Part shown: positions 43,660-55,527 of the stretch, piece after piece
Position numbering within the stretch: the first letter of the stretch is position 1
How the letters are laid out: every line of letters starts with the position of its first letter
From: Angiostrongylus vasorum
Lineage: Eukaryota; Nematoda; Chromadorea; Rhabditida; Metastrongylidae
Assembly (NCBI GenBank): GCA_018806985.1
Contig: JADANN010000328.1
Coordinates: forward strand, 310,001 to 374,000
Length of the DNA stretch: 64,000 nt
Direction: 5' to 3'
Notes under the pieces: generated by a model
The model's input: only the letters and a program-made list of their open reading frames with translations
The model's database searches: none
What the model was told of the DNA's origin: nothing
Made by a program: the position numbers and the translations under genes

Positions 43660-44160
43660 TTCAACTTGTTAGTAGTTCACGCGTTCGTCGCAACTTGTAT
43701 TTATAAACGGTACTCATTGTCGCTTTCTCATTTCTTCAGTAGTGCTGTAATGATTTGACAATCTCTTCAATTCTTCAATCTTCTCTGGTCTTCAATGGAG
43801 AAATTTGTATTTGTCGAGACTTCCATGTTGATCCTAGGATGCATTGCTTGTGAGGAACTTCTTGCTAAAGTTTTCCACTACATGAGGAATAAGGAAGCTT
43901 ACAAGTGTAATCATCTGAGCCCTCATCTACATATTTTAATTGTTGCTATTTTACTGGCATCTCTACTATGAACCACATGGTCACATCTGCATCTGCTTCT
44001 CCATAATTTTCCTCTTATATCCATCAATTCATTGCTTTTGAAGTGATGTGTGTCTCTTATTACAGCCGTACTTCATACGCATTGTCATAAAACCCTTCAT
44101 AACTTTTTCTTTGCCACCATATACTAAATTGTTAGATCGTTATTATTTATTACTGTATGA
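43660..44160. other. Unassigned, possible 3' remains of the FE65-like relic
   Basis: VHAFVATCI can be read near 43678, which resembles the position after GRDV in FE65 PTB2 (VHTFAF-type). The splice connection is not clear. The rest of the interval shows nothing I recognise. Confidence 0.25.
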
Positions 44161-44162
44161 TC

Positions 44163-44495
44163 CGAGGGCGCGTATAGTTCAGTGGTGAGAAACACTCTAC
44201 AATAAACATGGGATCGATCCAGCACCCCAAGCTCACCAAGCCTTTCATCTTTTGGGGTGAGCAAATTGGTACCGGATTTGTCCGTGAAAAAAATTACTCT
44301 CTGCAATCCAGTTGGGAACGCTCCAGCTCGATTATCTCAGGACTCCAAGGGGAATATGGAAATCCTCAAGCAGCAGCCGAAGCCACATGTAAAAGTTCGA
44401 AGGTGCACGTGAACGATGGATCCGAGAAAACGAATCGAATGTGAGAAGTGCTGGGATCCGCACAGTAGACGTGAGGACGGGTCGTATGAAAAAAA
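44163..44495 (+). repeat. SINE-2 (tRNA-derived)
   Basis: Head GGCGCGTATAGTTCAGTGGT with B-box-like GGGATCGATCC, CTCACCAAGCCTTTCATCTT, CTCTGCAATCCAGTTGGGAA, CCGAAGCCACATGTAAAAGT, and the 3' end GTGCTGGGATCCGCACAGTA, then GACGTGAGGACGGG. Confidence 0.75.
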
Positions 44496-44697
44496 ATATT
44501 TATGGCTTAATCTTACATGATGTAGATACACTTTCCAACACACTGTAGTAAACGTATAAACGAATCTTTCGTAAGCTAAGCCATCATGGGGTGCTTGAGG
44601 GGTCATCTGTTAACCATTGAGGAAGTCGAAAACCTGTAAATTATACAGTCATCTTTAGTTAATTGAAGTAAAACTGAGGGTTATCACAAAGTATGTT

Positions 44698-44916
44698 GTG
44701 TCTAACGGACATTATATCATTAATCATATCGGTTCCAATACAAATCAGGCAGATTTGCAAAGTACGTTTTCTCGTGATCAAGTACTAAATGTGTCCGTGA
44801 TTACGCCCTTTACTTACGAAATCGTTTGGAAACCTGTGGAAGCCACCGAGCAGATCTTTAGGGTGGGAATGAAAATAACCAGTGAACCAAATGCGTTCAG
44901 CAATCGACTTTTTTAG
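44698..44916 (+). other. Protein-like open frame next to the right-arm boundary
   Basis: The frame reads NGHYIINHIGSNTNQADLQS, then VITPFTYEIVWKPVEATEQI. It looks protein-like but I recognise no family. It ends about ten bases before the inverted arm starts, so a host exon may have been cut by the rearrangement. Confidence 0.2.
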
Positions 44917-45204
44917 AAACATTCTGAAGTGCTGTGTTAAAGATTTCAGGTCAACAGTAATCGAGTGCGAAAATGAAATTCTTTGGTCTGGTATTCACTT
45001 CAACACTTTTGTGTATCACATTAAATGACTGGATTCTATGTAAATTTCGTACGGATTTTGTTCAAACTGACTACTCAAGTTCGTATGAAGCTATACATCT
45101 ACAGTATTTCTTTTTTGTAGCGTATGGATCTAAACAACGATCGCACCGTTGACGCTTAGGACGTTAGCATTGCCAGGAAAGAATACAATTCAGGGGTTGG
45201 CTCG

Positions 45205-45422
45205 GATTTCACCAAGCCCTCCATCCATCCGGGGTTGGCAAATTGGTACCAGACTTGTCTGGGACGATAGCAGCACTGGCTCGATACATCGGTAGGCCCC
45301 ACGAGTTATTATAAAGGCCAGATATGCATTCAATCAGCTTCAAATAATACTTATGTCGAATGCATGGCACATCCTTAAGGGATTGATCAACGCCGAGAGC
45401 TTTGTCCTTTTGTATCAGATGG
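45205..45422 (+). repeat. SINE-1, 5'-truncated (mirror of 36248-36465)
   Basis: Same truncated SINE as in the left arm, in the opposite orientation, with only a few base differences. Confidence 0.75.
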
Positions 45423-46523
45423 AACCGATGCTATGGATGGCGATTTAGGGTGTTTCACCCTATGTAGACAAAGCGAACAACACCGAGAAAGAAGAAAAGC
45501 AATGTTTCTCCTTACTAAAAGATTCAAAGATATGACTCTCCCTTTTTTACAGCTGATGAAGGAGCAAGTCAAATAGGTGCCTTCCCTCTCCATTTGTCTT
45601 GAATGGTTTCTAGAGTTTTGCAAATAAGGCATTTTGGAGAAATTGTCTAGCATCATCGTTCGAAGAACACCGGGAATATAATGCTTGGCTTCCATATGGT
45701 TTCACGAAGAATCTGCCCATTTATTTAGGCGACCATCCAGTTATTCGCTTTTCACGATATCTCCTCGTTCATATCCTCGTGTTCCACCTGAAGATCACCG
45801 TTCGGTCAAAATTGATGGCTAGGGCGTTGAAAATATAGGCCTAATACGTGGATCTTAACCATCGATACTGGTTACGGTCAGTATCAAATATTCTACAAGG
45901 TCTGCAAAAGTCGAAATTCGACCAATATTTATTTATGTATGGTTCTGACGGATCATCGTAACCGAGTGATCATCAGCTTGGCAATCACGAGGTTACGTGG
46001 CGCGGGTGCAGCTGATGAGTAATGTGGGGTTGAATGCGGAAAACAAGCGACATTGCACTTGTCCTCACATGGATCTGGGTTTTTATCTTGCATATCCATC
46101 AGTTCACCTAAAGGCTGCAATCAAATAACCTTAAACTACACGAGAGAAGATTAAGAGTCATTTTTTGAATTTCATTGCTATGTAGGAGATTGTGGGGTAG
46201 CACGAATTGTGTGAGATGCGACGAGAGGATTCAGTAGTACTCCTTGCATTCATTGACAACGGAGCGTTAGCGAGTGTTCTATGAACATTTGTCGATTTAG
46301 TTGATAACCAATCGCTCTTCGCTCAATATCGGTATCAATTGGAATTTGACGTACCTTGACAGATTTCAGTTTCATCAACATCCATTTCCAGAGACAGGTT
46401 CACACACTGACACTATGGGCTTTGCTGGTTTTCATTTCTGCTTTTGGAATTGTTTTCTTAGCACTTTTCTTAAAATAATCTTTCGGGTTAAGAATAATAA
46501 TACTTGTGAACTCTAAAGTTCAG

Positions 46524-48166
46524 GAAGGACTTTAGCGCAGCGATAGAGCGCCGCTGTTTTCGTCTGAAGCTGTTCGTCGAGAAGGACAAGAAGTATGTTT
46601 CAAGGCAACAGGTTTGGAAGAGGGTATGACTCTGAAAATAATTCTGGGTAGCGTCGCATTCGTATGTCTTCATCAGTACGATACGTTAAGTTTAATGAAC
46701 GAATTTCAGCATATCGGTCAAATCACGTCAGGCTTACATAGTGCGCGTCTTTGACGACCAACTGCGTTCGCCTGGATAGATAGTAGCGTGCAACCAAGCG
46801 AAAGGGTAAGCAAATATTCCTGTCTGTAATTGTTCCCGAGCAATTTCGTCACGGGATTTAATAGGTCCGTACTTGAATACTTGCACGGCCTGTCCTCACT
46901 GGTTGTGTGGGATACAGTATAGTCTCCATTTTCACGGAGTTTTGCTGGTTTAGCCACTGTGTTTTCCTGGAGTACAGGGGTCAGGCTGAACAATGTCTGC
47001 CCCGGGTCGTCATCGTCATCACCACAGGCACTTCGCCGCCGTTGTGGTTCAGAGCGAGATTTGTCACTATGCGACTAGTTTGATACTAAGGCAGTGGTGG
47101 ATCCTGGTATTGGTTTACTCTTAGCTTGGCTTCCTAGTGGAAACGCCGGACTCCTTCTCAGCTAGAGAGACCCTGCCGGGGGTGTGAATCCCCCCGCTCT
47201 CCATCGCAGTCCGACACTCAGGAACACTTCAAGCCACGATTAGCCGGCAAACCGTTGGGGTTTCGAGGAATAGGTAGGTGCAGAAATTGTAACTCCTGAA
47301 TGCGTATAGGAATTTTATTTCAGTTACCACTAGACGTACGATTGGATCGCAGGTTGATAGCAACCATCATGGAAGAACTTCCACATACTCCTATCCAGTA
47401 AATTAGAAGTAGTAAATATTAGTACTGCTCAAACAGCAGTACTGATTTCTGTGTATCCGCATATTTTTGTAAAAATTTGGTCACTAAACGTAGGTAATTC
47501 CTTATTGTAATGCTCAAATGTAATGCATCATTAGTGATGAAGTTATTCTAGCACCGTTATGGTTTTAGCTATGCTGTTATCTAAGCTTGAAAGCCTTGCT
47601 GGACCTATTGATTTTATTGATTTTTGTGTGATGTTTTCCAATATGTGGTGTACATCTAGCTCTGTACAAATAAATTTTTTACTTCAACATTCTTCGCTTG
47701 ATTTCACGACGCTGTGCTTTCGTCCTCTCTAATGCTTTAGATCCTTCTTCACAGAAATGCTTCAGAAGCGAGAATCTTATTTTCGTACTTTTCGTTCATC
47801 TAAAATTACTGGTTGCCTATATATTTATATACTATTAGTCCAGTGAAGGAAGATGGTGAGGCGAGCAAAAAAGAGCTTTTCAAGAAACTAAGGGACGCAT
47901 TGCTGAGAAGCAAAAAAAGCGGTTTGCTTCGTTCATAGATAAGTGGGCAGAGAAGTATTTGGATGGCGAATTTATGGGGATTTCTTCAAAGGTTGAAGTG
48001 AGTGGTCTTCTTTGAACCACTTTTTGAAAACTGGTTTTAAGTCGCATGCTGTTGTTTTTCAGCAGTTTAAGTATTCCGAGTAACGCTAACATTAGTTTTT
48101 TTCTGTAAGTTTTCCTTCGAGGAATTCGACCCTCTTCAAAGGAACTCCGTCAAGGAAACTGTCAAG
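46524..48166 (+). pseudogene. Exon-like pieces of an unidentified gene, right-arm copy
   Basis: Counterparts of the left-arm pieces: 46524-46611 (same peptide; the only difference seen, CGT to CGC, is synonymous); the SFFTEMLQKRES piece near 47750-47810; 47844-47997 with EASKKELFKKLRDALLRSK, then a break in a run of seven A, then an out-of-frame WAEKYLDGEFMGISSK; and 48110-48166 (FSFEEFDPLQRNSVKETVK). The homopolymer differs from the left arm (seven versus six A), and neither keeps the frame. The family is not recognised. Confidence 0.45.
46860..47268 (-). repeat. Dispersed repeat family R (mirror of 34420-34805)
   Basis: Right-arm copy of family R in the opposite orientation, with the same internal blocks and a few substitutions and indels. 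Confidence 0.7.
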
Positions 48167-48537
48167 GTATCATTCTATCTTGGATCAGTGGTATATACTT
48201 GGATATAGTGGATTCAAATCTTGTATTTTTTAGGGGAGCGCCGTCTGACGTTCCTGTAAACAATTCAAATCATGTGATAAAAAGAAAACCCCTTAACCAA
48301 TCTTCCTGAGCAGTAGGGTATTGTCTCATTTTCTCTATCTGCTAGCGACAAATTCTAACCTTAGTTTGTTTAGCTGACCTCAATGTTGTCCCGAAGGATG
48401 GTCGTGTAAGGGCACCTGGAAGGTCTCGCAAGCGACGCCTCTAACGCCCCCTGTGATCTCTCTAATTGAAACCTGTCTTCTCTACTGGTCAGATCTCCCG
48501 GACGTGTTTTATACTACTCTTAATTTTTTTGATACTG

Positions 48538-48562
48538 CTCTCTCTCTCTCGCTCTCACTCTC
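48538..48562 (+). repeat. TC/AG dinucleotide repeat
   Basis: TCTCTCTCTCGCTCTCACTCTC, the right-arm counterpart of 33096-33128, shorter and interrupted. Confidence 0.8.
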
Positions 48563-48729
48563 TGTCCTATATCTAACACTTGTCGAAGTTTTACTTCCCC
48601 GTTTCAATAGTTCTTTTTATTATTGAAGTGTTCCGTGTTCGTTCAAGTCCATTCTGTTTCGAAAATAATTTACATTTTGAGTTCCTAATAAAATCATTAC
48701 GTTTTGTGGGTTGTATGCATTACAGGTGA

Positions 48730-49907
48730 TGCGTATGACCACGGATGTCCCTCATCCACGGATCTCCCTCATATGAGGGATCTCAAGCCGTCTAGTGGCG
48801 AGGCTACGTGGCGCGTTCCCCAGGTGGCGGATAGGGGGTTAATCGCGGACCAACAGCGACCTTTGCTTCCCTGAGACGCAAATGGAACCAGGAAATGGGC
48901 TCCCTGTTTCTGCTGCACCGATTTGGCACATACTTTCTGCATTTAAGGGGCGTATTCATGCACGCGTGTGTGGGTACGTTTTAGTTTATGCAGGTTGTAT
49001 TCTACGAGTCAATTCGGCCAAAAGCCTGCAATCAAGTGACAGGGAAGTATATGGAAGGCGGTTAGGGGTCGCCTCCAACAAATAAGCTCCATGTCCACTC
49101 TGGGAGAGCCTGGCAAGCTACCCGTGAGTATACCCAGTCCCCACGTTCAGAGCCCAGCAAGTATGTGTCAATATGTGTGTCAAAAAGCGGAAAACAGTAA
49201 AAAGAAACGGGCCTCATTCCCCTGACCCCGAAAGAGCCCCCCCCCCAATTTCGCAGCGTTGGGTAGGACGAGTACGGAGAGGCTGCTAAAATCTCAGGGC
49301 CAATGGAAGCTGCCTGGATTCCAAAGAACTATGGTGACGATCTGTACCTAAAATGCACGCACACTTGCATCCGAGTCTTCCATAGAAGACTTGCTCATGC
49401 AAGCAAGAAGGATAAAGTGCGATGTCATCGGCCTGGCCGAGACGAGAAGACGCCAGACATTCAACGCCGTCCACAACACCGGAGAAGAACTGTTCCTCGG
49501 AACATGCGACAGTAGAAGAGTTGGCGGCGTCGGCGTTCTCGTCAACACGAGTTTGTCAATGAACATCGATTCATTCGAACAACTTACAACCCGGATCGGA
49601 CGTTTACGATTAAAAAGATGTGGATCAATTCCGGCTTTGATAATCTTCGTCGCTTACGCGCCAACGTCAAACTATGACGAAGAAGAAATCGAAACATTCT
49701 ATATGGACTTGAAGAAGTTCTACAGAGAAGACCACACATTCTTCGAGGTCATCATTGGAGATTTCAACGCCAAGATTGGACCAAGAAGAACGTCTGAAGA
49801 ACGTCACATTGGGATCCACGGATTAGAATGGAACGAACAGGGTGAGCGGCTGTCTGAATTTATCACGGCGACCAAGACAATCCATGGTAACTCACAATTC
49901 CAGAAGC
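48730..49907 (+). mobile_element. RTE-type LINE family A copy A4, truncated at the arm end
   Basis: Leader, then the endonuclease open from 49391 ([44 protein letters not shown]), cut at 49907. Closest to copy A2, of which it is the duplicated part. A run of about ten C at 49240-49250 replaces a shorter sequence in A2. Confidence 0.85.
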
Positions 49908-50397
49908 AGGAAGAACAAGATGAAAAGAGTTTAAAGGAGACTGCTGGCTATACAAATTAAGATTCGCGTATCGAGTTTTTTCTGCCGAGGTTATGAAAGT
50001 GTTTGAATGAATAGATTGCATGTCAACTTGAACTCTCGAGTCTTTCGAGTAAGCAGAAACTGCGGATACCTCAATTATTCCGAATAAATAGTCTAATGAC
50101 AACCTCGTTTCCGCCAATTAAGAAAACAGTGCATAGTTGTCGATCTTTATCGTATAATCTTTTAACAGGCCTTTTCACAAACAATTAAAACGAGTATGTG
50201 TCCAAACGAATGCCGAACATCTTGCTATGGATAATGTACTGGTACTGTTTGTATTGTATACCAATGCAGTGACACTACCAGAGTAGAACACCGGTTCGCG
50301 CTGCAGATGCCAGTTTAGGAATGCAAACTGGATTGAAATAAAATAATAACAAAATTGAATAAAACTACATAGAAGCCGGCAAACAGATATAAAATGG

Positions 50398-53300
50398 TCA
50401 TGCCAACTTTTCTAGCTGCCAAAGTATTCTAGAACGCTCCGCCGCTTCAGCTTCCTTAGTATTCTTGCTGGGCTGTGACCACTTGTTCGGCATACATTGT
50501 CTTTTCTGGTTTCCTCTACGTTTCGGCAACGATTTCCTGGCCATCGGCAGCACGATTCCATTGCTTGATGACAGCTGCATGCTAAAACTACCATAATAAA
50601 TCTGAAACGGAGAAGAAAAAGTATGCTGGAAGGCTAGGGAGTAAAACTCATCGCACACAAACAATGAGAGAATCATGGGCAACCAAAAGATCGAAGGTAA
50701 TAAGGGCTTCTTAGATGCGTACTTGGCTACGCTTCTGACTTCGTTCTTTCTACATACGATTTGAATTTTTCACATGTCGATTGCTACTACCCTGAAACAT
50801 TCCAGGTATTAAAAACATTTTCTAACCTCATGCACTGCAAATGACTAGGATAGGGATCGCGTGAAAGCATGATGAAAATCACTGGAGTATCAAGAATTAC
50901 CTTCAACCTGAAAACACAGCTTGTTATAGAGACGCGCAAATATTTTTCAACATAAATTCTTGGAGAGAAAAAAAAATGAATGAAAAGATCAACATTATAG
51001 TCACACCAGGTTTCTACACAAAAAATCAGCTTTTCACAAATTTTTACACAAGACATAAAAAAATAAAAGCTCCAAAACTAGTTGGCAAGAACAATTAGAA
51101 CACACTTTAACACATCTGACGACCCGACCTTACACCCAATCATGTAGTGCAAGAATTAAGGCTGCTGTTTTAATCTTAAGTAAATACAAAGCCCAGAAAT
51201 ACTTTGTAAATATCTCTGTGAAGGGTCAAACTGTTCAATAGTTCACTGTTCTCTTAATGAGCAAACACGAGGTTGTCACTATAGCACCTACTTATCCGCA
51301 AAAGCTTATGTTTCGATGGATTTCGCCTTCCAAACAGCTTGGAAAGGTCAAAACAATTGCGATCTTACCAGCCAAATACCTCCGTAACCTCAACAAGAAG
51401 ACCACGATACCCACTTTTCAATCGTATTGAGAAGAAAAAACAGCCTCTTAACATACTCACCCTTCTCTACAAACCTTCCAGCTTTCACATGAAGACAAGC
51501 GCACAAAATTCATATGGATAATCAATTTGAAATATTACGTGAGACCAAATGTGATAGAGAGGCACTCCACCCAGCGGTTCATTTCTGGAGTCTTGGAATT
51601 TATCCAGAATGCTTCAAGAATTTTGAGCGCCGATGTTTCTATTCCCGATCCAGGATGGTGAGTTCTGCTTCGAAATCTTCTTCGTTACGCCTCTGAGTCC
51701 TATGCCAGCTTAATGGAGGATATTGTTTAACTTTAAGCTTACTGACTAGGTGTTTTTTTTTACATGGACGCAGATATATCAGTTTTGCCAAAGTATTCGT
51801 TCCTCCACGCCTTATAATTGATCAAATGCACCGGACCCGAACTCAGGCAATCACCTCCTCTACGTTTAGGGCAAGTTATGCAATTTTGCGATGTGATTAT
51901 ACAGTTCTACAAGTGGTTACCAATTAGCTGGCGTCTTTGAGTGTTCGGTGGTATTTCAACCATTCTGTCGATTTCCCTAGACCCGCTCTTCTTAGGCAAC
52001 GTTTTATCCCATCAGAAATAAAGACCATGATAAACGAGACCTCATTCTTGCTAGACATACCGTTTAGGGACGTGGTTCTTTTTCTAAACCTATTTCGAGG
52101 AGCTACCGCTTTCAAAGCCATTGGAAACGACTATTGCCCGTGCCAATTTCACGAATTTTTCCTTATGCTCTCTCATGCCTCCAAATAATGTCTAGCTAGA
52201 ATAAGGTTTCGTTTACCGTTTCCTTTATTCCCAATGAAGCAAGCACAGCTTTGAACGTTGGCTAAAACAGTCGGTCTAGAGAAATTGGTAGCACTGATTG
52301 GAACACCACCATGTTCGAAACTGGTTGTATGACTATGTACCCGGAAAATAGCACAATTTGCCTTAGCGGTATAAAAGAGCTCGATGGTACGCGTAATGTT
52401 AAACGAAATATGCCACCAGGGCAAGAAACATTACGGAGACGATTTTGGAGTAGAAGTTATCATTGTCGGATAGGAATCTAAAAATTCGGCGCGTAACACT
52501 CCTAAAGCATTGTGGACAAATTCGAAGAATCCAGAAATGAACCTCAAGGAGCAAAGCCTCATAATCACGCGCGAGCTCATACAATATTTAAGACATATTT
52601 TAATGTGAATGTAACAGGGATACATTATCCGTCTATGTGAACTCTGTTCTCCACGTGGGATACTTACTGCAAGGCTAATAGAAAGTGGTGAACGTGTGAA
52701 AAATCTGTTTAATTTCCAAAATGATTGAAATCTAGGCTTCATGGTTTCCACACTGAGGTTATGGAGGTATTTGCCCGACTAGACTGCAATCAACTTGACT
52801 TGCTCAGGCCCTGAAGAGGAAGAAATCCGCCGAAGTGTTAGATTTTTTGGATAAATAAATAGTACAGCGATTTCGTATTTGCTCATGAACAGAACAGTGA
52901 ATTATTAATGAACGTGGAGGCTAACACAAAGTCGGCGTTAGAAATTACTCTTCTACAGGCCAGTAAATTTCTAAGCTCCTCCATATCTACTAATGCAGGA
53001 AATGGTGCTGGAATAGCGCAGTGCTGGTTCGACTCCATCCAACGCTCTCCTTCAGTACACGTGAGAACGCCTTATCCCGACTATCTCCAAGAATGCAAGA
53101 GGTATCGACACGACCAGTGCTCCACAGCAGCTGAAACAACATGCGAAGTCACAATTTTAACCTATTATTTACTGCCTACTCTTTTTTAACGGCAGGGTAT
53201 ATTGTGAAATATCACTTCAACGATGCTGAGATATCTCGCAAATCTCCGGACCGCAGGTGTCTGCGGTGAGGAACGAACGCGTTATTGTCCTTTCGGGGGA

Positions 53301-55496
53301 GTAACGCGATCACCTCCACACTATGCGGGTCCTTCGTTTCGCTTGTCTCTCAGCCCACCGCAGACACCTGCGGTCCGGAGTTTTGCAAATATCTCAGCAT
53401 CAATGAAGTTAAGTTTCGCAATATGCCCCGCCGTTAAAAAAGAGTAGGCAGTAAATAATATGTTAAAATTGTGATTATAACTACAGCCTCAGCTTAACTG
53501 GGTTCGCTACCGATTTGGGCTCCCCAGATCAATCCCGCTGACGGGTGATTACTGATGGCAAAAAGATCGATAGAACTAGCTGAGAGACAGGCGAAACGAA
53601 AGACCTGCATGGTGTGGTGGTGAACGCGTTACTCCCCTGAAAGGACAATAGCGCGTTCGTTCCCGACCCCAAACACCTGCGGTCCGGAGTTTTGCAAATA
53701 TCTCAGCATCATTGAAACATGCGAAATGTTTGATTGAAAACCACTCTAGGGCGATGAGTGCGAGGAAAACGAATTGAATGCGAGAAGTGCTAGGATCCGC
53801 ATATCATAGTTGATGTGATGATGGGTCAGGTAAAAAGGGAAGAAAATTGGAGAGATTATCGTCTGTTGTTCAAACATCGACTTTGTTGCGAATGTGTTAA
53901 AATGTAGCCAAAAATCGACACATACATTGGGAAATATCATAAAATATTGGATAGTAACCAACACATTATAACATTGCAACACATCATCGCATTACACTGT
54001 TATTATTATTATTACTGTTATTATTATTATTACTACTGTTTTGATTACCACCATCAAAGAAGCCACCGACCAAAGAACCCGAGAATCCGCGCTCATCTTT
54101 CCGATTCTATGGTCTCCCCAGCGCTCTGTTATGCTGCAAAGACGTGGGCTGATACTTCAACTACGTCAGGAATGCTTCGCACTGCTCACAGAGCACTTGA
54201 GCGATGCCTTCTAAAATATAACCGGCACTCTCAATATTTAGCCGGAATGCGAAGCTCTGACCTTCGAGATCTGTCACATCCTCGAGATCAACGAGAATAT
54301 ACATAGATAGCGAAACATAGATGGGCCGGTCACATAATGAGAAGAACAGACGACAGATGGACGGAAAGAACAGTAGAGTGGACTCCAAGAGAATGCAAAC
54401 GACCCTTAGGACGACCACCTACACGTTGGGCGGACGTTTTCGTAAACACAGTTAATCAACTGTACCCGGCGAATGGCAAATGTGCTGGGGTCCGCACAAC
54501 TGTAGACAGATCATCCAAGTATCCAAGTAAGTAAATAAGTATTAAAGGATAAAGTAAAGGATAAAGCTCTCGGCGTTGATCAATCCCTGAAGGATGCGCC
54601 ATGCATTCGACTTCATTATGGATCGTTGGAGGTGACTGAATGCATATCTGGCTTTTACAATGATTCGCAGTGGCCTACCGATGTACCGAGCCAGTGCTGC
54701 TATCCTCCCAGACAAGTCTGGTACCAACTTGCCGACCCCGGAGGGATGGAAGGCTTGGTGGGCCATGGGCGCGGAGATCGATCCCACGTGTGTATTGCAG
54801 GGCGCCTGCAACCACTGCGCCACAGGTGCCCAAGTAAATAAGCATGGCCACTATTATTGTTATTGCTATTAATAGTATTACCACTATTATTACAGTAACA
54901 CTATACCCGTAAACAAAACAAGCATAAAACCGAACACTGTCCCAAAGATAATAGAATGAAAACCATTTACCTATTCATGCCCTCTACAAGAGGATCCCAA
55001 TAAGTCACACGCTTTGCCGTACTAAGCGCGTTCCACTGATAGAGTTCCTCCTATAAATGGATGTTATAGAAAGGTATGACAATAATTTAACAGATAACCT
55101 TGGATATGAGTCATGATTCGTTTTCTTCCAAGTTGTTTGTTTTGCACAGCTGAGTTTTTTTCTAAACTTTTCAGGTTAGATCGATAGCTTAGCCATCACA
55201 GCTCTTCTATCGCTTGTTGTGCGAGAAAAGCCGTATTCTACCGTTCACAATATGTGAAAATTACACTGGCTCACAATGCGCATTTGTCGATGTGCTTAAT
55301 TCAAATGAACCTTTGAATTAAAATTACATCACAAGTTTTCAACTCAGTCGTGCTCAAATACTAGTGGAAATAGAGGACTTTCCACGTTATACTCAACGTG
55401 GCGCGCGTTGAGCGCAGTGCCTAGAGATGACTGCAACACACGTATCACCGTTGGTTCCACAGTGCGCCTAGGTTTTCCAAGACCTCCACTACTCCA

Positions 55497-55527
<31 letters not shown>

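Larger units (their letters stand above)
44927..49907 (-). repeat. Right arm of the 5-kb inverted duplication
   Basis: Mirror of 31755-36743. The match begins at AAGTGCTGTGTTAAAG (44927) and stops in the middle of the LINE endonuclease at CCAGAAGC (49907), after which the sequence is unrelated (AGGAAGAACAAGATG). Because the LINE is cut here but continues in the left arm, the right arm is probably the derived copy. Confidence 0.92.

Noticed and set aside
51937..52188. 83-codon plus-strand ORF
   Set aside because: It is the antisense of the PLE RT C-terminal block on the minus strand, which matches the other PLE copies.
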